NCBI GenBank assembly: GCA_050998805.1
Contig: JBPCPV010000029.1
Span: 35,689 to 99,688, forward strand
Length of the DNA stretch: 64,000 nucleotides
Direction: 5' to 3'
Origin: JAICKM01 sp050998805
GTDB lineage: Bacteria > Chloroflexota > Chloroflexia > QHBQ01 > JAICKM01
The notes beneath the pieces were generated by a model that was not told where the DNA came from, made no database searches, and was given only the letters and a program-made list of their open reading frames with translations. This document shows, one piece after another, positions 41,968-50,526 of this stretch. Position numbers and translations under genes: made by a program. Within the stretch, counting starts at the first letter, position 1. Every line of letters starts with the position of its first letter.

Positions 41968-43875
41968 CTATCTCCACCCAAGCCGCCCCGCTGTCTCCTC
42001 TGCCGCCTTGCCGACGGCAGTGGGCGTGGCGTGGGGCAGGTAGAGATAGCGCGCGGCGAGGGTCTGGGCCAGGGCAGGGGCCTCGCCCGCAGATAGGTAG
42101 CGGAGGCGGGTGTCGATCACCAGCGTTGCGGCTGCCCCGCGAGCCGAGAGCGTAGCCCAGCGTCCCGCGAGCGCAACGACCTCGGCGGCGATGCCTTGGG
42201 GCGTGGGCGGGGCAGCCAACGGCACATTCGCCCGCCCGTCGGTCAGCAGCACAAGTAGCGTGTGCCCATAGCCGCCGGGGCCTGCCCGCACTGCCACCTC
42301 CAGGCCGAGCGCCAGCGCCGAAGCCAGCGGTGTGCCGCCCCCTGCAGGCAGGCTCTCCAGCAGGCGGCGGGCGCGCGCAGACGAGCGCGTCGGCGGAAGC
42401 AGCAGCCCCGCCTCCGGCCCCCGTATGCCGATCAGCGCCACCCGATCGCGCCGGAGGTAGGCGCGTTCGAGCAGCAGCAACGCAGCTCCCTTCGCCGGTC
42501 CCAGCCGGTTGCGCGCCATCGAGCCGCTCGCGTCCACCGCCAGCACAAACAGCACTCCCGCCGGTGCCTCCGGCGTCCGCCACCGCAGATCCTCGGCCCG
42601 CAGGACGAACTTACCTCCATCCTCCGATTGCGGAGTGCGGAGTGCGGATTGCGGAGTACGAGGTCCCACGTCCCAGGCGCTAATCGATGCGTAGTCTGCA
42701 CTCCGCAATCCGCGATCCGCAATCCGCCAAGCCGCCGCCTCCAACGTCGCCGACACGTCGAGTGTCGCCCCCCGGGGCCGGCGTCTATCTGCCCGAGCCG
42801 GCCCCGGCCTGCCGTGCCGCGCCGGCAGTAGCCTCCGCTCCCCGGCCATCCGCCCCGCGCCGACCTCGCCTGTCCACCCGCCGTTCCGCCTCCCCGCCGG
42901 GTTCGGCAAAGCATCCCTCGGCAGAAGCGCCGCCTGCGCCCCGATCAGCCGCTCGACGAGTGCGGAGTGCGGAGTGCGGAGTGCGGAGTCACCCTCGCTG
43001 TCATTCTGAGCGCCGCCACTGTCATTCTGAGCGTAGCGAAGAATCTCCGCCGACGGTTGACGGTTGACGGCTGACGGCTGACCGCCTGCGCGCGGCGCGA
43101 GGACGAAGGCGACCGCCAGATCGAGGTCCACGTCCTCGACAACGGCGCGGCCGGCCAGCGTGGCGACGGCGCGGGCGGCGCGGGCCGCGAGGTAATCCGC
43201 GCGCAGCCCCGTCACGCCGAGGCGCATGGCTACGGCGGCGAGCACGGCGATCTGGTCGTCGGCGATTGCTGCGTAGTGCGTAGTGCGTAGTGCGTAGTGC
43301 GGATTGAGGGGCACTGACGGCTGCTCGCTAACGGCTGCTCGCTGACGGCTGCTCGCTGATTGCTGAATGCGCCCGTCGCCATATTCCGCACTCCGCACTC
43401 CGCACTCCGCAATCGGTAGCCAGAGTCCGGCCTGCTCGAGCAGCGAAGGGTAGCGGGACGGCGCGGCTGTGAGCAGGAGGAGGCGGGTGGGGTGCCGGGC
43501 GCTCAGGCCGTCGCGCTCTAGCTGAACAGCGCCGTGCCGGAGGGCGGCGGTGAGCGGGGCCACGATTTCGGTCGGCAGGAGATCCGGGTCGGGCAGCCAT
43601 AGCACGCCGCCGTCGTGGGCCGCGAGCAGGCCGGGGCGGACGACGCGCCGTCCCTGCCGGAGCGTGGCGTCGAGGTCGAGGCCGCCGAGCATCTGGTCGG
43701 GTGCGATGCCCACGGGCAGGCGCAAGACGCGGGCTTGAGGGCCGAGGGCAGCCGCGAGGCTGGCGGCGGCTTCGCCCAGCTCCCAGCCGTCGCCGCCGAG
43801 CAGGGCAAGTCCGCCGAGGGCGGGGTCGAGCGCGAGCATGGCGAGGGCGGTTTCGAGCGAGAGGTCGGGCGTCAT
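41968..43875 (-). CDS. chlD: Chelatase D-type subunit (AAA+ remnant plus VWA), with repeat insertions
   Basis: 635 aa. The N-terminal ~250 residues resemble the AAA+ part of ChlD/BchD without an intact Walker A. The C-terminal ~190 residues are a VWA domain with the MIDAS set DASGSM, TPLASA and LTDGRAN. Together with the ChlI-type subunit it would drive metal insertion into a tetrapyrrole (Mg or Co). Three low-complexity segments interrupt the protein without breaking the frame: ~152-202, ~264-306 and ~380-417. They are translations of dispersed repeats (SALRTPHSA, SAVNRQPSA, EILRYAQNDS). The start overlaps the end of chlI by 4 nt. No porphyrin-synthesis gene is nearby, so cobaltochelatase is as likely as Mg chelatase. 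Confidence 0.85.
   Translation of the reverse strand: MTPDLSLETALAMLALDPALGGLALLGGDGWELGEAAASLAAALGPQARVLRLPVGIAPDQMLGGLDLDATLRQGRRVVRPGLLAAHDGGVLWLPDPDLLPTEIVAPLTAALRHGAVQLERDGLSARHPTRLLLLTAAPSRYPSLLEQAGLWLPIAECGVRSAEYGDGRIQQSASSRQRAAVSEQPSVPLNPHYALRTTHYAAIADDQIAVLAAVAMRLGVTGLRADYLAARAARAVATLAGRAVVEDVDLDLAVAFVLAPRAGGQPSAVNRQPSAEILRYAQNDSGGAQNDSEGDSALRTPHSALVERLIGAQAALLPRDALPNPAGRRNGGWTGEVGAGRMAGERRLLPARHGRPGPARADRRRPRGATLDVSATLEAAAWRIADRGLRSADYASISAWDVGPRTPQSALRTPQSEDGGKFVLRAEDLRWRTPEAPAGVLFVLAVDASGSMARNRLGPAKGAALLLLERAYLRRDRVALIGIRGPEAGLLLPPTRSSARARRLLESLPAGGGTPLASALALGLEVAVRAGPGGYGHTLLVLLTDGRANVPLAAPPTPQGIAAEVVALAGRWATLSARGAAATLVIDTRLRYLSAGEAPALAQTLAARYLYLPHATPTAVGKAAEETAGRLGWR
42627..42728. 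repeat. Inverted pair of GCGGAGT heptamer arrays inside chlD
   Basis: GCGGAGT/GCGGATT units (42630-42658) are followed after ~38 bp by the inverted units CACTCCG/CAATCCG (42698-42728), so the insert can fold into a large hairpin. It is read through in frame as part of the D subunit. Confidence 0.75.
42958..43083. repeat. Composite repeat cluster inside chlD
   Basis: Four GCGGAGT units (42961-42989), two GTCATTCTGAGCG units (42999-43011 and 43020-43033, the second continuing TAGCGAAGAATCT) and four GACGGTT/GACGGCT units (43051-43083). Three repeat families are stacked in one in-frame insertion. Confidence 0.75.
43270..43415. repeat. GCGTAGT / GACGGCTGCTCGCT / GCACTCC repeat cluster inside chlD
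   Basis: Four GCGTAGT units (43271-43299), three units of GCTGCTCGCT with ACGG (43313-43358), then CCGCACT units (43386-43411). The outer arrays are related in opposite orientation. It is translated in frame. Confidence 0.75.
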
Positions 43876-44921
43876 GGCGAGAAGATGCCGTCCAGCATTT
43901 CGGCCACCCGCTCCCCGCCGTCAAGCGGGTCGAGCGGTCCACGGCGCAGGCGGTGGCGGAGCGCCGGAACCGCGACGCGCCGCACATCGGTGGCTTCGGC
44001 TTCTCTGCGGCCTTCGAGCGCGGCCATGGCGCAACCGGCGCGCGCGATCGTGATCTCGCCGCGGTGCCCGTCCACGCCGAGGTCGCGGCAGAGCGCGGCG
44101 ACATCCCGCAGCAAGTCGTCGGGGAAGGAAACCCTCGGCAGAGCGCGCCGTGCGGCCTGCACCCTGCGGGCAAGCGCGCGCTGCTCGCCGGACCAGCGGC
44201 GGGCGAACGCGGCGGGGTCGCGCTCATACGCTTCGCGGCGGCGCACGATCTCCACACGGGCGTCCAGGTCGGAGATAGTCTCCACGCGCGCGAGCAGCCC
44301 GAAGCGGTCGAGGAGCTGCGGTCGCAGTTCGCCCTCCTCTGGGTTGGCCGAGCCGACCAGCACGAAGCGCGCAGGGTGGCGCACACTCAGGCCCTCGCGC
44401 TCCACGATGTTCACGCCGCCTGCCGCCACATCGAGCAGCAGGTCAACAAGGTGGTCTTCGAGCAGGTTCACCTCGTCTATATACAGGAAGCCCCGGTTGG
44501 CGTCGGCGAGCAGCCCCGGCTGGTAGGCGCGCACCCCCTGGCCGAGCGCACGCTCCAGGTCGAGGCTGCCGGTCAGCCGGTCGGCGGTCGCCCCCAGGGG
44601 CACATCCACAACCGGCACACGGCGCTCCACACGATGCTCTCGCCGCCCCGGGTCGGCCAGGCACTCGTCGCAGAACGGGCCGCTGGGCGCGCACCCGTAG
44701 CGGCAGCCTGCGACCGCTTGCTCCGCCGGCAGCAGCCCCGCTAGCGCCCTCACGATGGTTGACTTGCCGGTGCCACGGTGCCCCAGTATCAGCACCCCGC
44801 CGACGAGCGGGTTGACCGCCGCGATCATCAGCGCCCGCTTCAACTCCTCCTGTCCCACAATTGCGGAGAACGGATAGGGGGGATTCCCTGCCCCCGGCCC
44901 CTGATGCGTGAGTAGCTTCAT
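43872..44921 (-). CDS. chlI: Chelatase I-type AAA+ ATPase subunit
   Basis: 349 aa from the ATG at 44921. Walker A is GHRGTGKST (~47-55), Walker B is GFLYIDEVNLL, sensor 1 is LVGSANPEEG, and LLDRFGL is the arginine-finger region, all matching ChlI/BchI. A Cys cluster (CRYGCAPSGPFCDEC, ~74-88), as in many ChlI proteins, is present. It forms a hexamer that hydrolyses ATP with the D subunit to insert metal into a tetrapyrrole. Operon with chlD. The -10 box lies 6 nt before the ATG, implying a leaderless message. Confidence 0.92.
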   Translation of the reverse strand: MKLLTHQGPGAGNPPYPFSAIVGQEELKRALMIAAVNPLVGGVLILGHRGTGKSTIVRALAGLLPAEQAVAGCRYGCAPSGPFCDECLADPGRREHRVERRVPVVDVPLGATADRLTGSLDLERALGQGVRAYQPGLLADANRGFLYIDEVNLLEDHLVDLLLDVAAGGVNIVEREGLSVRHPARFVLVGSANPEEGELRPQLLDRFGLLARVETISDLDARVEIVRRREAYERDPAAFARRWSGEQRALARRVQAARRALPRVSFPDDLLRDVAALCRDLGVDGHRGEITIARAGCAMAALEGRREAEATDVRRVAVPALRHRLRRGPLDPLDGGERVAEMLDGIFSP

Positions 44922-44927
44922 GGGTCT

Positions 44928-44956
44928 ATTGTAGCGTGCGGGAGAGTTGGGCGCAA
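44928..44956 (-). promoter_or_regulatory. Promoter of the chlI-chlD operon
   Basis: Minus strand TTGCGC (44951-44956), 17 nt, TACAAT (44928-44933), then 6 nt to the ATG. It is divergent from the dinD promoter. Confidence 0.65.
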
Positions 44957-44984
44957 GCCGTGGGAGACGCAGGCCGCCAGGCCG

Positions 44985-45013
44985 TTGCCCATTGGGAACA
45001 TCTGTGCTATACT
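44985..45013 (+). promoter_or_regulatory. Promoter of the dinD-mobA transcript
   Basis: TTGCCC (44985-44990), 17 nt, TATACT (45008-45013). No LexA-type palindrome is obvious. Confidence 0.6.
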
Positions 45014-45052
45014 GAGGCATAGGCAATAACTCACCGAAAGCGAGGACCTAAT

Positions 45053-45661
45053 ATGAGCGATCTGGCGGAGACAAACACATCTCCCTTCGACAGGATACGC
45101 CACGAAACAGACGAAGGCGGGGAATACTGGTCGGCGCGAGAGCTGGCCGAAGTGCTGGGCTACAAGACTAATTACCGCAATTTCAAGGCCGCCCTGGAGC
45201 GCGACAAACTGGCCTGCATGAACAGCGGTCAGAGACTGAGCGACCATTTTGCGGATGCCCGCAAGATGGTCGATCTGGGGTCCGGTTCGCGGAGAGAAGT
45301 CGAGGATGTCGAACTCTCCCGGTACGCCTGCTATCTGGTGATGCAGAACGCCGACCCGAACAAGCCAATCGTCGCGCTCGGCCAGACCTACTTCGCCGAG
45401 CAAACCCGCCGACAAGAGTTTGCCGACGAAATGGCCGGACTCCCGGCGGCCCAACAGCGCCTATACCTGCGTAACCAACTCAGCGACCACAACAAGCAAC
45501 TCGCCGATGCCGCCCAGGCCGCCGGTGTGATCCAGCGAGGCGACTTCGCCGTTTTCCAGGACCACGACCGAAGTTTGAGCAAAGGGAGCGCAAGCGGCTC
45601 AAGCAGGGACCGCAGCTTGAGATGTTCCCCGACGCCGACGATGCCTGAGACTAGATCGTGA
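45053..45661 (+). pseudogene. dinD: Truncated DinD-like gene
   Basis: The first ~175 residues match DinD (BRO-N-like) proteins: EYWSARELAEVLGYK, NSGQRLSDHF, REVEDVELSRYACYLVMQNADP and GQTYFAEQTRRQE. After FAVFQDH the usual central part is missing and the frame turns into Ser/Arg-rich sequence. In another frame the codons at ~45572-45655 give a terminus ending PQLEMFPDADDA, which looks like the authentic DinD end. An internal deletion with frame change is the simplest reading. The gene still overlaps mobA by GTGA, so it may be kept for transcription or coupling. Confidence 0.75.
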
Positions 45662-46272
45662 CCCCGACAGCCGCCGAGCTCGGCAGCATCATCCTGGCGG
45701 GCGGACAGAGCAGGCGGATGGGGCGGAACAAGGCGCTGCTGAGGCTGGAGGCGGGCGGGCCGACGCTGATCGAGCGGGTGGTCGGGGCCGTCTCGGGCTT
45801 TGGGCCGGTGCTGCTGGTGACGAACGCGCCCGACGAGTACGCCTTCCTCGGCCTGCCGATGGTGCCGGACGCGGTGGGAGGGCAGGGGCCGCTCGCCGGC
45901 CTGCTGGCGGGGCTGACCGCGAGCAGCGCCGCTCACAACTTCGTGCTGGCCTGCGACATGCCGCAGCTTCAACCCGCGCTGCTCCGTTACATGGCCGCCC
46001 TGCCCCGCGACTACGACGTGCTTGTGCCCCGGTGGACCGCGCCCGATGGCACCGAGCAGGTAGAGACCCTGCACGCGATCTACTCCAAAGCCTGCATCCC
46101 GGCCGTCGCCGCGTGCCTCGCGCGCGGCGAGCGGCGGATGGTCGGCTTCTATGGCGACGTGCGGGTGCTGTATCTGGACGAGCCGGAGTTGCGCGCCGTG
46201 GACCCGGATCTCGCCGGCTTCCGTAACCTCAACACGCCGGAGGATCTGGAAGAATTGGGCTTAAGCCGCTAG
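45658..46272 (+). CDS. mobA: Molybdenum cofactor guanylyltransferase
   Basis: 204 aa from a GTG. The nucleotidyltransferase signature ILAGGQSRRMGRNKALL (11-27) is followed by GGQGPLAGLLAG and the metal-binding ACDMP. It links GMP to molybdopterin to form the MGD cofactor of DMSO-reductase-family enzymes. Formate dehydrogenases of that family are common selenoproteins, which would fit the tRNA-Sec at 203, but no such enzyme is in the window. Its 3' end overlaps the convergent gene by 4 bp. Confidence 0.9.
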   Translation: MTPTAAELGSIILAGGQSRRMGRNKALLRLEAGGPTLIERVVGAVSGFGPVLLVTNAPDEYAFLGLPMVPDAVGGQGPLAGLLAGLTASSAAHNFVLACDMPQLQPALLRYMAALPRDYDVLVPRWTAPDGTEQVETLHAIYSKACIPAVAACLARGERRMVGFYGDVRVLYLDEPELRAVDPDLAGFRNLNTPEDLEELGLSR

Positions 46273-48173
46273 TGCTGCCCTGACCTCCACGCCCAATACT
46301 GCCGCCCCACGTTCCCCGGCTCGATCCGCAACGCAGGAGGGTTGGCGAGGTCGAAAGTCAGGGAGCGGCGCTCGAAGAGCTGGATCAGTATCGGCTGGTC
46401 GGGCTTGCCGGCGACCGGCGCGAATACCCAGTACGCCTCGCTGATCGGGTAGCCGGTGAGCGACACCCAGTCGGGCTGGGCCTGTAGCCATGTCCAGAAG
46501 GCGTCGGGGATGTTGTGGCCGCTCTCCGGCACGAAGTGGGCGTAAACGACGCCCGCGCCGAGGCCGGCGTCTTGACTCGTTTTGCCGTCGGCTCCGAGCA
46601 CGGTGGAGACGTGCTCGCCGGTATGGTTGGCCTCCTTGCCGGCATCGGTCGCCGCGCCCAGCGTGTTGAAGGTCGCGTAGCTCGGCGAGTGGTTGTTCGC
46701 CTCATCGCCGACGACCGGCAGGTCGGCAGAGTTGACCGGAGTGAAGCTATCCGGCCCCGTGGCGATCTGCCCCCTCACCATCTCCTTCACCAGCAGCCCC
46801 GATGTCACGTAGTACTTGCTGGGGCGCGGTAGGGTCGGGTCACCGATCTCCATCCGCCCCTTGTCGTAGTACTCTACGAGGCGCTTGCCGCCGGGCGCGG
46901 AGGACCAGGCTTCGAGCGTCGAGGTGATCGGGCGCGGCCCCCATGTCCAGGGGCGGACGGCCTGCCCTGTCGCCACCGCGTTGTCGCTGAGCCGCCAAGT
47001 GTTGTAGAAGGCCGCGCTCGCCGAGGGGAACCGCGTCTTGGGCCGCCAGACCGCGTTGAAGCTGTTCGGTATCAGCAGCTTGTTCGAGCTGCCGTCGAGT
47101 TGCAGCAGCCACGACTCGTGATTGAAGATCAGCGCGCCGCCCAGCGCCGTGGTGCGGCTCACGCGGATCAGTATCTGCCGTCCGCTTGGGGAGACGCCCG
47201 GCGGACCGATCGACGAGATCTCGCCTCGGCGCGGGTTTTCGACATGGGGAACCGACCAGATCTGCAACGGGTTGCCCCCGTCGAAGTCGGCGGCGACGAC
47301 CCGGTGCCCCTCTGAGCCGGGGCTGGAGACGGAAAAGACCACGCGGCGCGGGCCTCCCGCCCAGCTCGCCCCCGCCTTCACCGTGCCGGGCGCGCCGTTC
47401 GCGCGGGCCACCTCCGTGAAATGGCCGCTCGCCAGGGTGAGGACGCCGAAGCGGTTGCCATCGCTGACCGCCATGTAGCGTCCGTCCGGCGACCAGCCGC
47501 CGCCGAGCACCCACATCCCCCTGCCGTCGCCCGGCAGCTCGGCGGGCGGGGCGTCGGGGCGGGTCAGGTCGAAGATGTGGCCGGGGAAGCCGGCCGCGAT
47601 CCGCGTGCCGTCCGGCGACCACGCGACGCCCGCAGGCAGGCTTGGGATGTCGGTTGCGCCCGGCACCTTCCACGCCGGGCCGCCGCCGCTGGGGATGACC
47701 CAGAGGTCGCCGCGCGGCAGCGGTTTTGCCGTCCAGCCCTCGCCGCCCAGGTAGGCAATGAAGCGCCCGTCCGGCGACCAGAAGGGGTTCGAGTAGACGC
47801 CCGCAGCCAGTTGCCGGATGTCGCTGCCGTCGGGCTTCATCACGGACAGCGCCAGACCCTCGTCCACGACGGCAATGGCGCTCGCGTCGGGTGCCCAGTT
47901 CTGATACCAGGCGTGGGCGGAGGTCGTGAGCTGCCTTTCGTCACCGCCCGCGACGGTGCGCGAGTAGAAGTTACGCACCCGTTCGGCGGGCTTCTTCGGG
48001 TCGGGGATCATGTCGGCCCCATAGGTCAGGAACTCCGCGCCGAGGTCGGGGCTGGGGGCGGGCGGCGTGGGCGGAGCGGGCGGCGCGGCACCGGCCGGCC
48101 AGGCGAGCGGCACCAACAGCAACAGCATAAGCACGGGCAGCGCCCACCCACGCACGCGCGATTTCAGAGTCAT
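46269..48173 (-). CDS. Secreted TolB-like propeller with C-terminal GYPISEAYW-type domain
   Basis: 634 aa from the ATG at 48173, 6 nt after AGGAGG. A signal peptide ends near PAGAA. Residues ~60-370 form a propeller with PD40 units (NPFWSPDGRFIAY, GVAWSPDGTRIAA, GGWSPDGRYMAV). Residues ~400-634 contain VEYYDKGRMEIGDP, SGLLVKEM, TGYPISEAYWVFAP, ERRSLTFD and GNVGRQYWAW, the same order as in 33278-34429. The joining of propeller and this domain parallels 2305-3852 in the opposite order. Function unknown; extracellular. Confidence 0.8.
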   Translation of the reverse strand: MTLKSRVRGWALPVLMLLLLVPLAWPAGAAPPAPPTPPAPSPDLGAEFLTYGADMIPDPKKPAERVRNFYSRTVAGGDERQLTTSAHAWYQNWAPDASAIAVVDEGLALSVMKPDGSDIRQLAAGVYSNPFWSPDGRFIAYLGGEGWTAKPLPRGDLWVIPSGGGPAWKVPGATDIPSLPAGVAWSPDGTRIAAGFPGHIFDLTRPDAPPAELPGDGRGMWVLGGGWSPDGRYMAVSDGNRFGVLTLASGHFTEVARANGAPGTVKAGASWAGGPRRVVFSVSSPGSEGHRVVAADFDGGNPLQIWSVPHVENPRRGEISSIGPPGVSPSGRQILIRVSRTTALGGALIFNHESWLLQLDGSSNKLLIPNSFNAVWRPKTRFPSASAAFYNTWRLSDNAVATGQAVRPWTWGPRPITSTLEAWSSAPGGKRLVEYYDKGRMEIGDPTLPRPSKYYVTSGLLVKEMVRGQIATGPDSFTPVNSADLPVVGDEANNHSPSYATFNTLGAATDAGKEANHTGEHVSTVLGADGKTSQDAGLGAGVVYAHFVPESGHNIPDAFWTWLQAQPDWVSLTGYPISEAYWVFAPVAGKPDQPILIQLFERRSLTFDLANPPALRIEPGNVGRQYWAWRSGQH

Positions 48174-48235
48174 CGAGAGCCTCCTTGTAGATGTCAGAGC
48201 GTCCACTTGAACCCTTACTTCGGCTAACCAGAATC

Positions 48236-48600
48236 CTATCAGCTTTCGGGGGTCGCGTCAAGCACGGGGGTCGGCCTCCGGCTGATACTTCGTGCCTGGC
48301 GGGTAATAATGTAGTCTTTTCGAGTAGGCACGAGATCGCTCATTGTTTTACCTCCTCATGCTCAAAGATACTCCGATCGGAGTATTTTTCGGAAACCGGG
48401 CAAAATCCAGCGGCAAGCTTGGCGGCGTGTGAGCGGGTCGGTCCCTTTTTGGGCACGGAGGAGTGCGTTTTCGCGCCGCTATTTTTACCCTCTCACTTTA
48501 TATATCCATTTGGGAGGCGATTTACTGCCAGATTTGGGGCAAAATGGGGCCGCGGGACGAAAGATACTCCGAAAGACGGAGACGAGCTTTCGGGGTCGCG
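48236..48600. repeat. ~350-bp intergenic repeat, copy 2
   Basis: Matches 22665-23024 in order: TATCAGCTTTCG, TTCGTGCCTGG, the identical 18-bp palindrome (48368-48385) followed by TTTTT, ACCGGGCAAAA, the 36-bp identical block (48476-48511), and CGAAAGATACTCC (~48558). Near-exact direct copies of AGCTTTCGGGGTCGCG occur at 48241-48257 and 48585-48600. It lies between divergent genes. No gene is supported in 48174-48710. Confidence 0.8.
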
Positions 48601-48623
48601 GGGGCCACTGGGACAGCAAGCAG

Positions 48624-48653
48624 TTGAAGCGGCACACGCTTTTGTGATAGAAT
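48624..48653 (+). promoter_or_regulatory. Promoter of the GT2-glucokinase operon
   Basis: TTGAAG (48624-48629), 18 nt, TAGAAT (48648-48653) followed by GGGG. It lies just downstream of the repeat copy 2. Confidence 0.55.
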
Positions 48654-48710
48654 GGGGCTTCTGACGGCGAGGGTATTCCCCTAACACGGCACCAGGAGGC
48701 TCTACACAGT

Positions 48711-49478
48711 ATGGCACAAGACACGAAGGCGATGCCGCCTTCCGCAAGCGGCGCATCTCTTCCTAAACCCGCCCCCGGCACCGGCATCCCTGAGAACTAC
48801 ATGATCTCGGTCGTCATGCCGGTCTACAACGAGGTGCGGACGATACGACAGATCGTGGACCAGGTAAACGCGGTGCCGCTGAACAAGGAATTGATCGCTG
48901 TGGACGATTGCTCGACCGACGGCACCGGCGAGATCCTCGAGCAGCTCGCCGACGAGGGAAAGCTCCGCCTGTTCAAGCATGGTGTCAACTCGGGCAAGGG
49001 CGCGGCGGTGCGCACCGGCCTCAGAGCTGTGAGCGGCGACATCGTGATCATCCAGGACGCCGACCTCGAGTACGACCCCTCAGAGTACCCGATGCTGATC
49101 AGCCCGATCCTGAAAGGCCGCAGCAAGGCCGTTTACGGCTCGCGCTTCCTGGGGCCGCACAAAGCGATGTACTTCTGGCACCAGATCGGCAACAAGCTGC
49201 TGACCCTGGTCACGAATATCCTGTTCGACACCACGCTTACCGACATGGAGACCTGCTACAAAGTCTTCACCGCCGACATCAGCCGCCAACTCGACATCAA
49301 GTCCGAACGCTGGGGTATCGACCCCGAGATCACGGCCAAGATCCTCCGCATGGGCAACCGCATCTACGAGATCCCCATATCTTATACAGGGCGCGAAAAG
49401 TGGGAAGGCAAGAAAATCTCTTGGAAGGACGGTCTCGCCGTCGTCAGGACATTGATCCGCTACCGTTTCTGGAAGTAG
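48711..49478 (+). CDS. Family 2 glycosyltransferase, dolichol-phosphate mannose synthase-like
   Basis: 255 aa, RBS AGGAGG. After ~30 variable residues, ISVVMPVYNE, AVDDCSTDGT and QDADLEYDP (the metal-binding DxD region) define a GT-A fold of the DPM1/polyprenol-phosphate type. The product has no C-terminal membrane helices. It would make a polyprenyl-phosphate sugar that feeds GT-C enzymes such as those at 13968-18428. The glucokinase gene follows 16 nt later. Confidence 0.9.
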   Translation: MAQDTKAMPPSASGASLPKPAPGTGIPENYMISVVMPVYNEVRTIRQIVDQVNAVPLNKELIAVDDCSTDGTGEILEQLADEGKLRLFKHGVNSGKGAAVRTGLRAVSGDIVIIQDADLEYDPSEYPMLISPILKGRSKAVYGSRFLGPHKAMYFWHQIGNKLLTLVTNILFDTTLTDMETCYKVFTADISRQLDIKSERWGIDPEITAKILRMGNRIYEIPISYTGREKWEGKKISWKDGLAVVRTLIRYRFWK

Positions 49479-49494
49479 AACGAAGGAGGATCTC

Positions 49495-50472
49495 ATGGCC
49501 GGTTACGTCGTCGGCGTAGACCTGGGGGGCACCAAGATAATGACCGCCCGCGTCAGCCCCGCGGGCGAGGTCTTGGAGCAGCACCGCGAGGCGACGCCCG
49601 CCGCCGAGGGCGTGGATGCCGTGGTCGAGGCGATCCTCCGCAGCATACAAGCGGTCATCGCTGATGCGGACCCCGCCGAGCTGATCGGCGTCGGCGTGGG
49701 CGCGCCCGGCCCGCTCGACCCCGCGACCGGCATCCTCTACAGCCCACCAAACCTGCCCGGCTGGGATAGCGTGCCGTTGCGCGACATCCTCGGCGAGCGG
49801 CTGGCCGCGCTGCTCGATCGCCCCGTGCCGGTCCAACTCGGCAACGACGCCAACGCCGCCGCCCTCGGCGAGTACCTCTTCGGGGTGGGCCGCGACCGCC
49901 CCGGTCTGCGCCACCTGGTCTACTTCACGATCAGCACCGGCATCGGCAGCGGCGTGATCGCCGACGGGCGGATCTTCGGCGGCGCGCACGGCCTCGCAGT
50001 CGAACTCGGCCACACCACCGTTGACCTGCACGGCCCACGCTGCAAATGCGGCAACATCGGCTGCATCGAGGCAATCGCCGCAGGCCCCGCCATCGCTCGG
50101 CAGGGCGCGGAGCTTGTCGCCGGAGGCAAAGCCCCGGTGCTGGCCGCACTCGCCGGGGGCAGGGCAGATGCCGTCACGACGGAACTGGTCGAGGCCGCCG
50201 CCCGCCAGGGCGATCCCGACGCGCTCGACCTGATCACGCACGCCGGGGTGGCTATCGGGACGGCGGTGGTCAACGCGATCCACACCTTCAACCCCCAGAT
50301 GATCGTCATCGGCGGCGGCGTGGCGAAGATGGGGCCGATGCTCTTCGAGCCTCTGGAGGCCACCGTGCGCGAACGCACGATGCCCCCCTTCCTCCGCGAC
50401 CTACAGATCCTGCCGGCGACGCTCGGCGACCAGGTGGGCGTGCTCGGCGCTGCGGCGCTCGCGCTGGGTTGA
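49495..50472 (+). CDS. ROK-family glucokinase
   Basis: 325 aa, RBS GAAGGAGGA. GVDLGGTKI (7-15) binds phosphate, and GNDANAAALGE carries the catalytic Asp. The ROK zinc motif ELGHTTVDLHGPRCKCGNIGC (His plus three Cys) is intact. It phosphorylates glucose, or a related hexose, with ATP. The intact Cys motif argues for a kinase and not a ROK repressor, and there is no DNA-binding N-terminus. Confidence 0.93.
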   Translation: MAGYVVGVDLGGTKIMTARVSPAGEVLEQHREATPAAEGVDAVVEAILRSIQAVIADADPAELIGVGVGAPGPLDPATGILYSPPNLPGWDSVPLRDILGERLAALLDRPVPVQLGNDANAAALGEYLFGVGRDRPGLRHLVYFTISTGIGSGVIADGRIFGGAHGLAVELGHTTVDLHGPRCKCGNIGCIEAIAAGPAIARQGAELVAGGKAPVLAALAGGRADAVTTELVEAAARQGDPDALDLITHAGVAIGTAVVNAIHTFNPQMIVIGGGVAKMGPMLFEPLEATVRERTMPPFLRDLQILPATLGDQVGVLGAAALALG

Positions 50473-50497
50473 CGCACCGGTGCTGGCGTGGTACACT
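50469..50497 (+). promoter_or_regulatory. Promoter of the 50527 operon
   Basis: TTGACG (50469-50474), 17 nt, TACACT (50492-50497). The -35 overlaps the glucokinase stop codon. Confidence 0.6.
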
Positions 50498-50526
50498 TGG
50501 GCAGAAGCCGCACCTGAGGGAGGATT

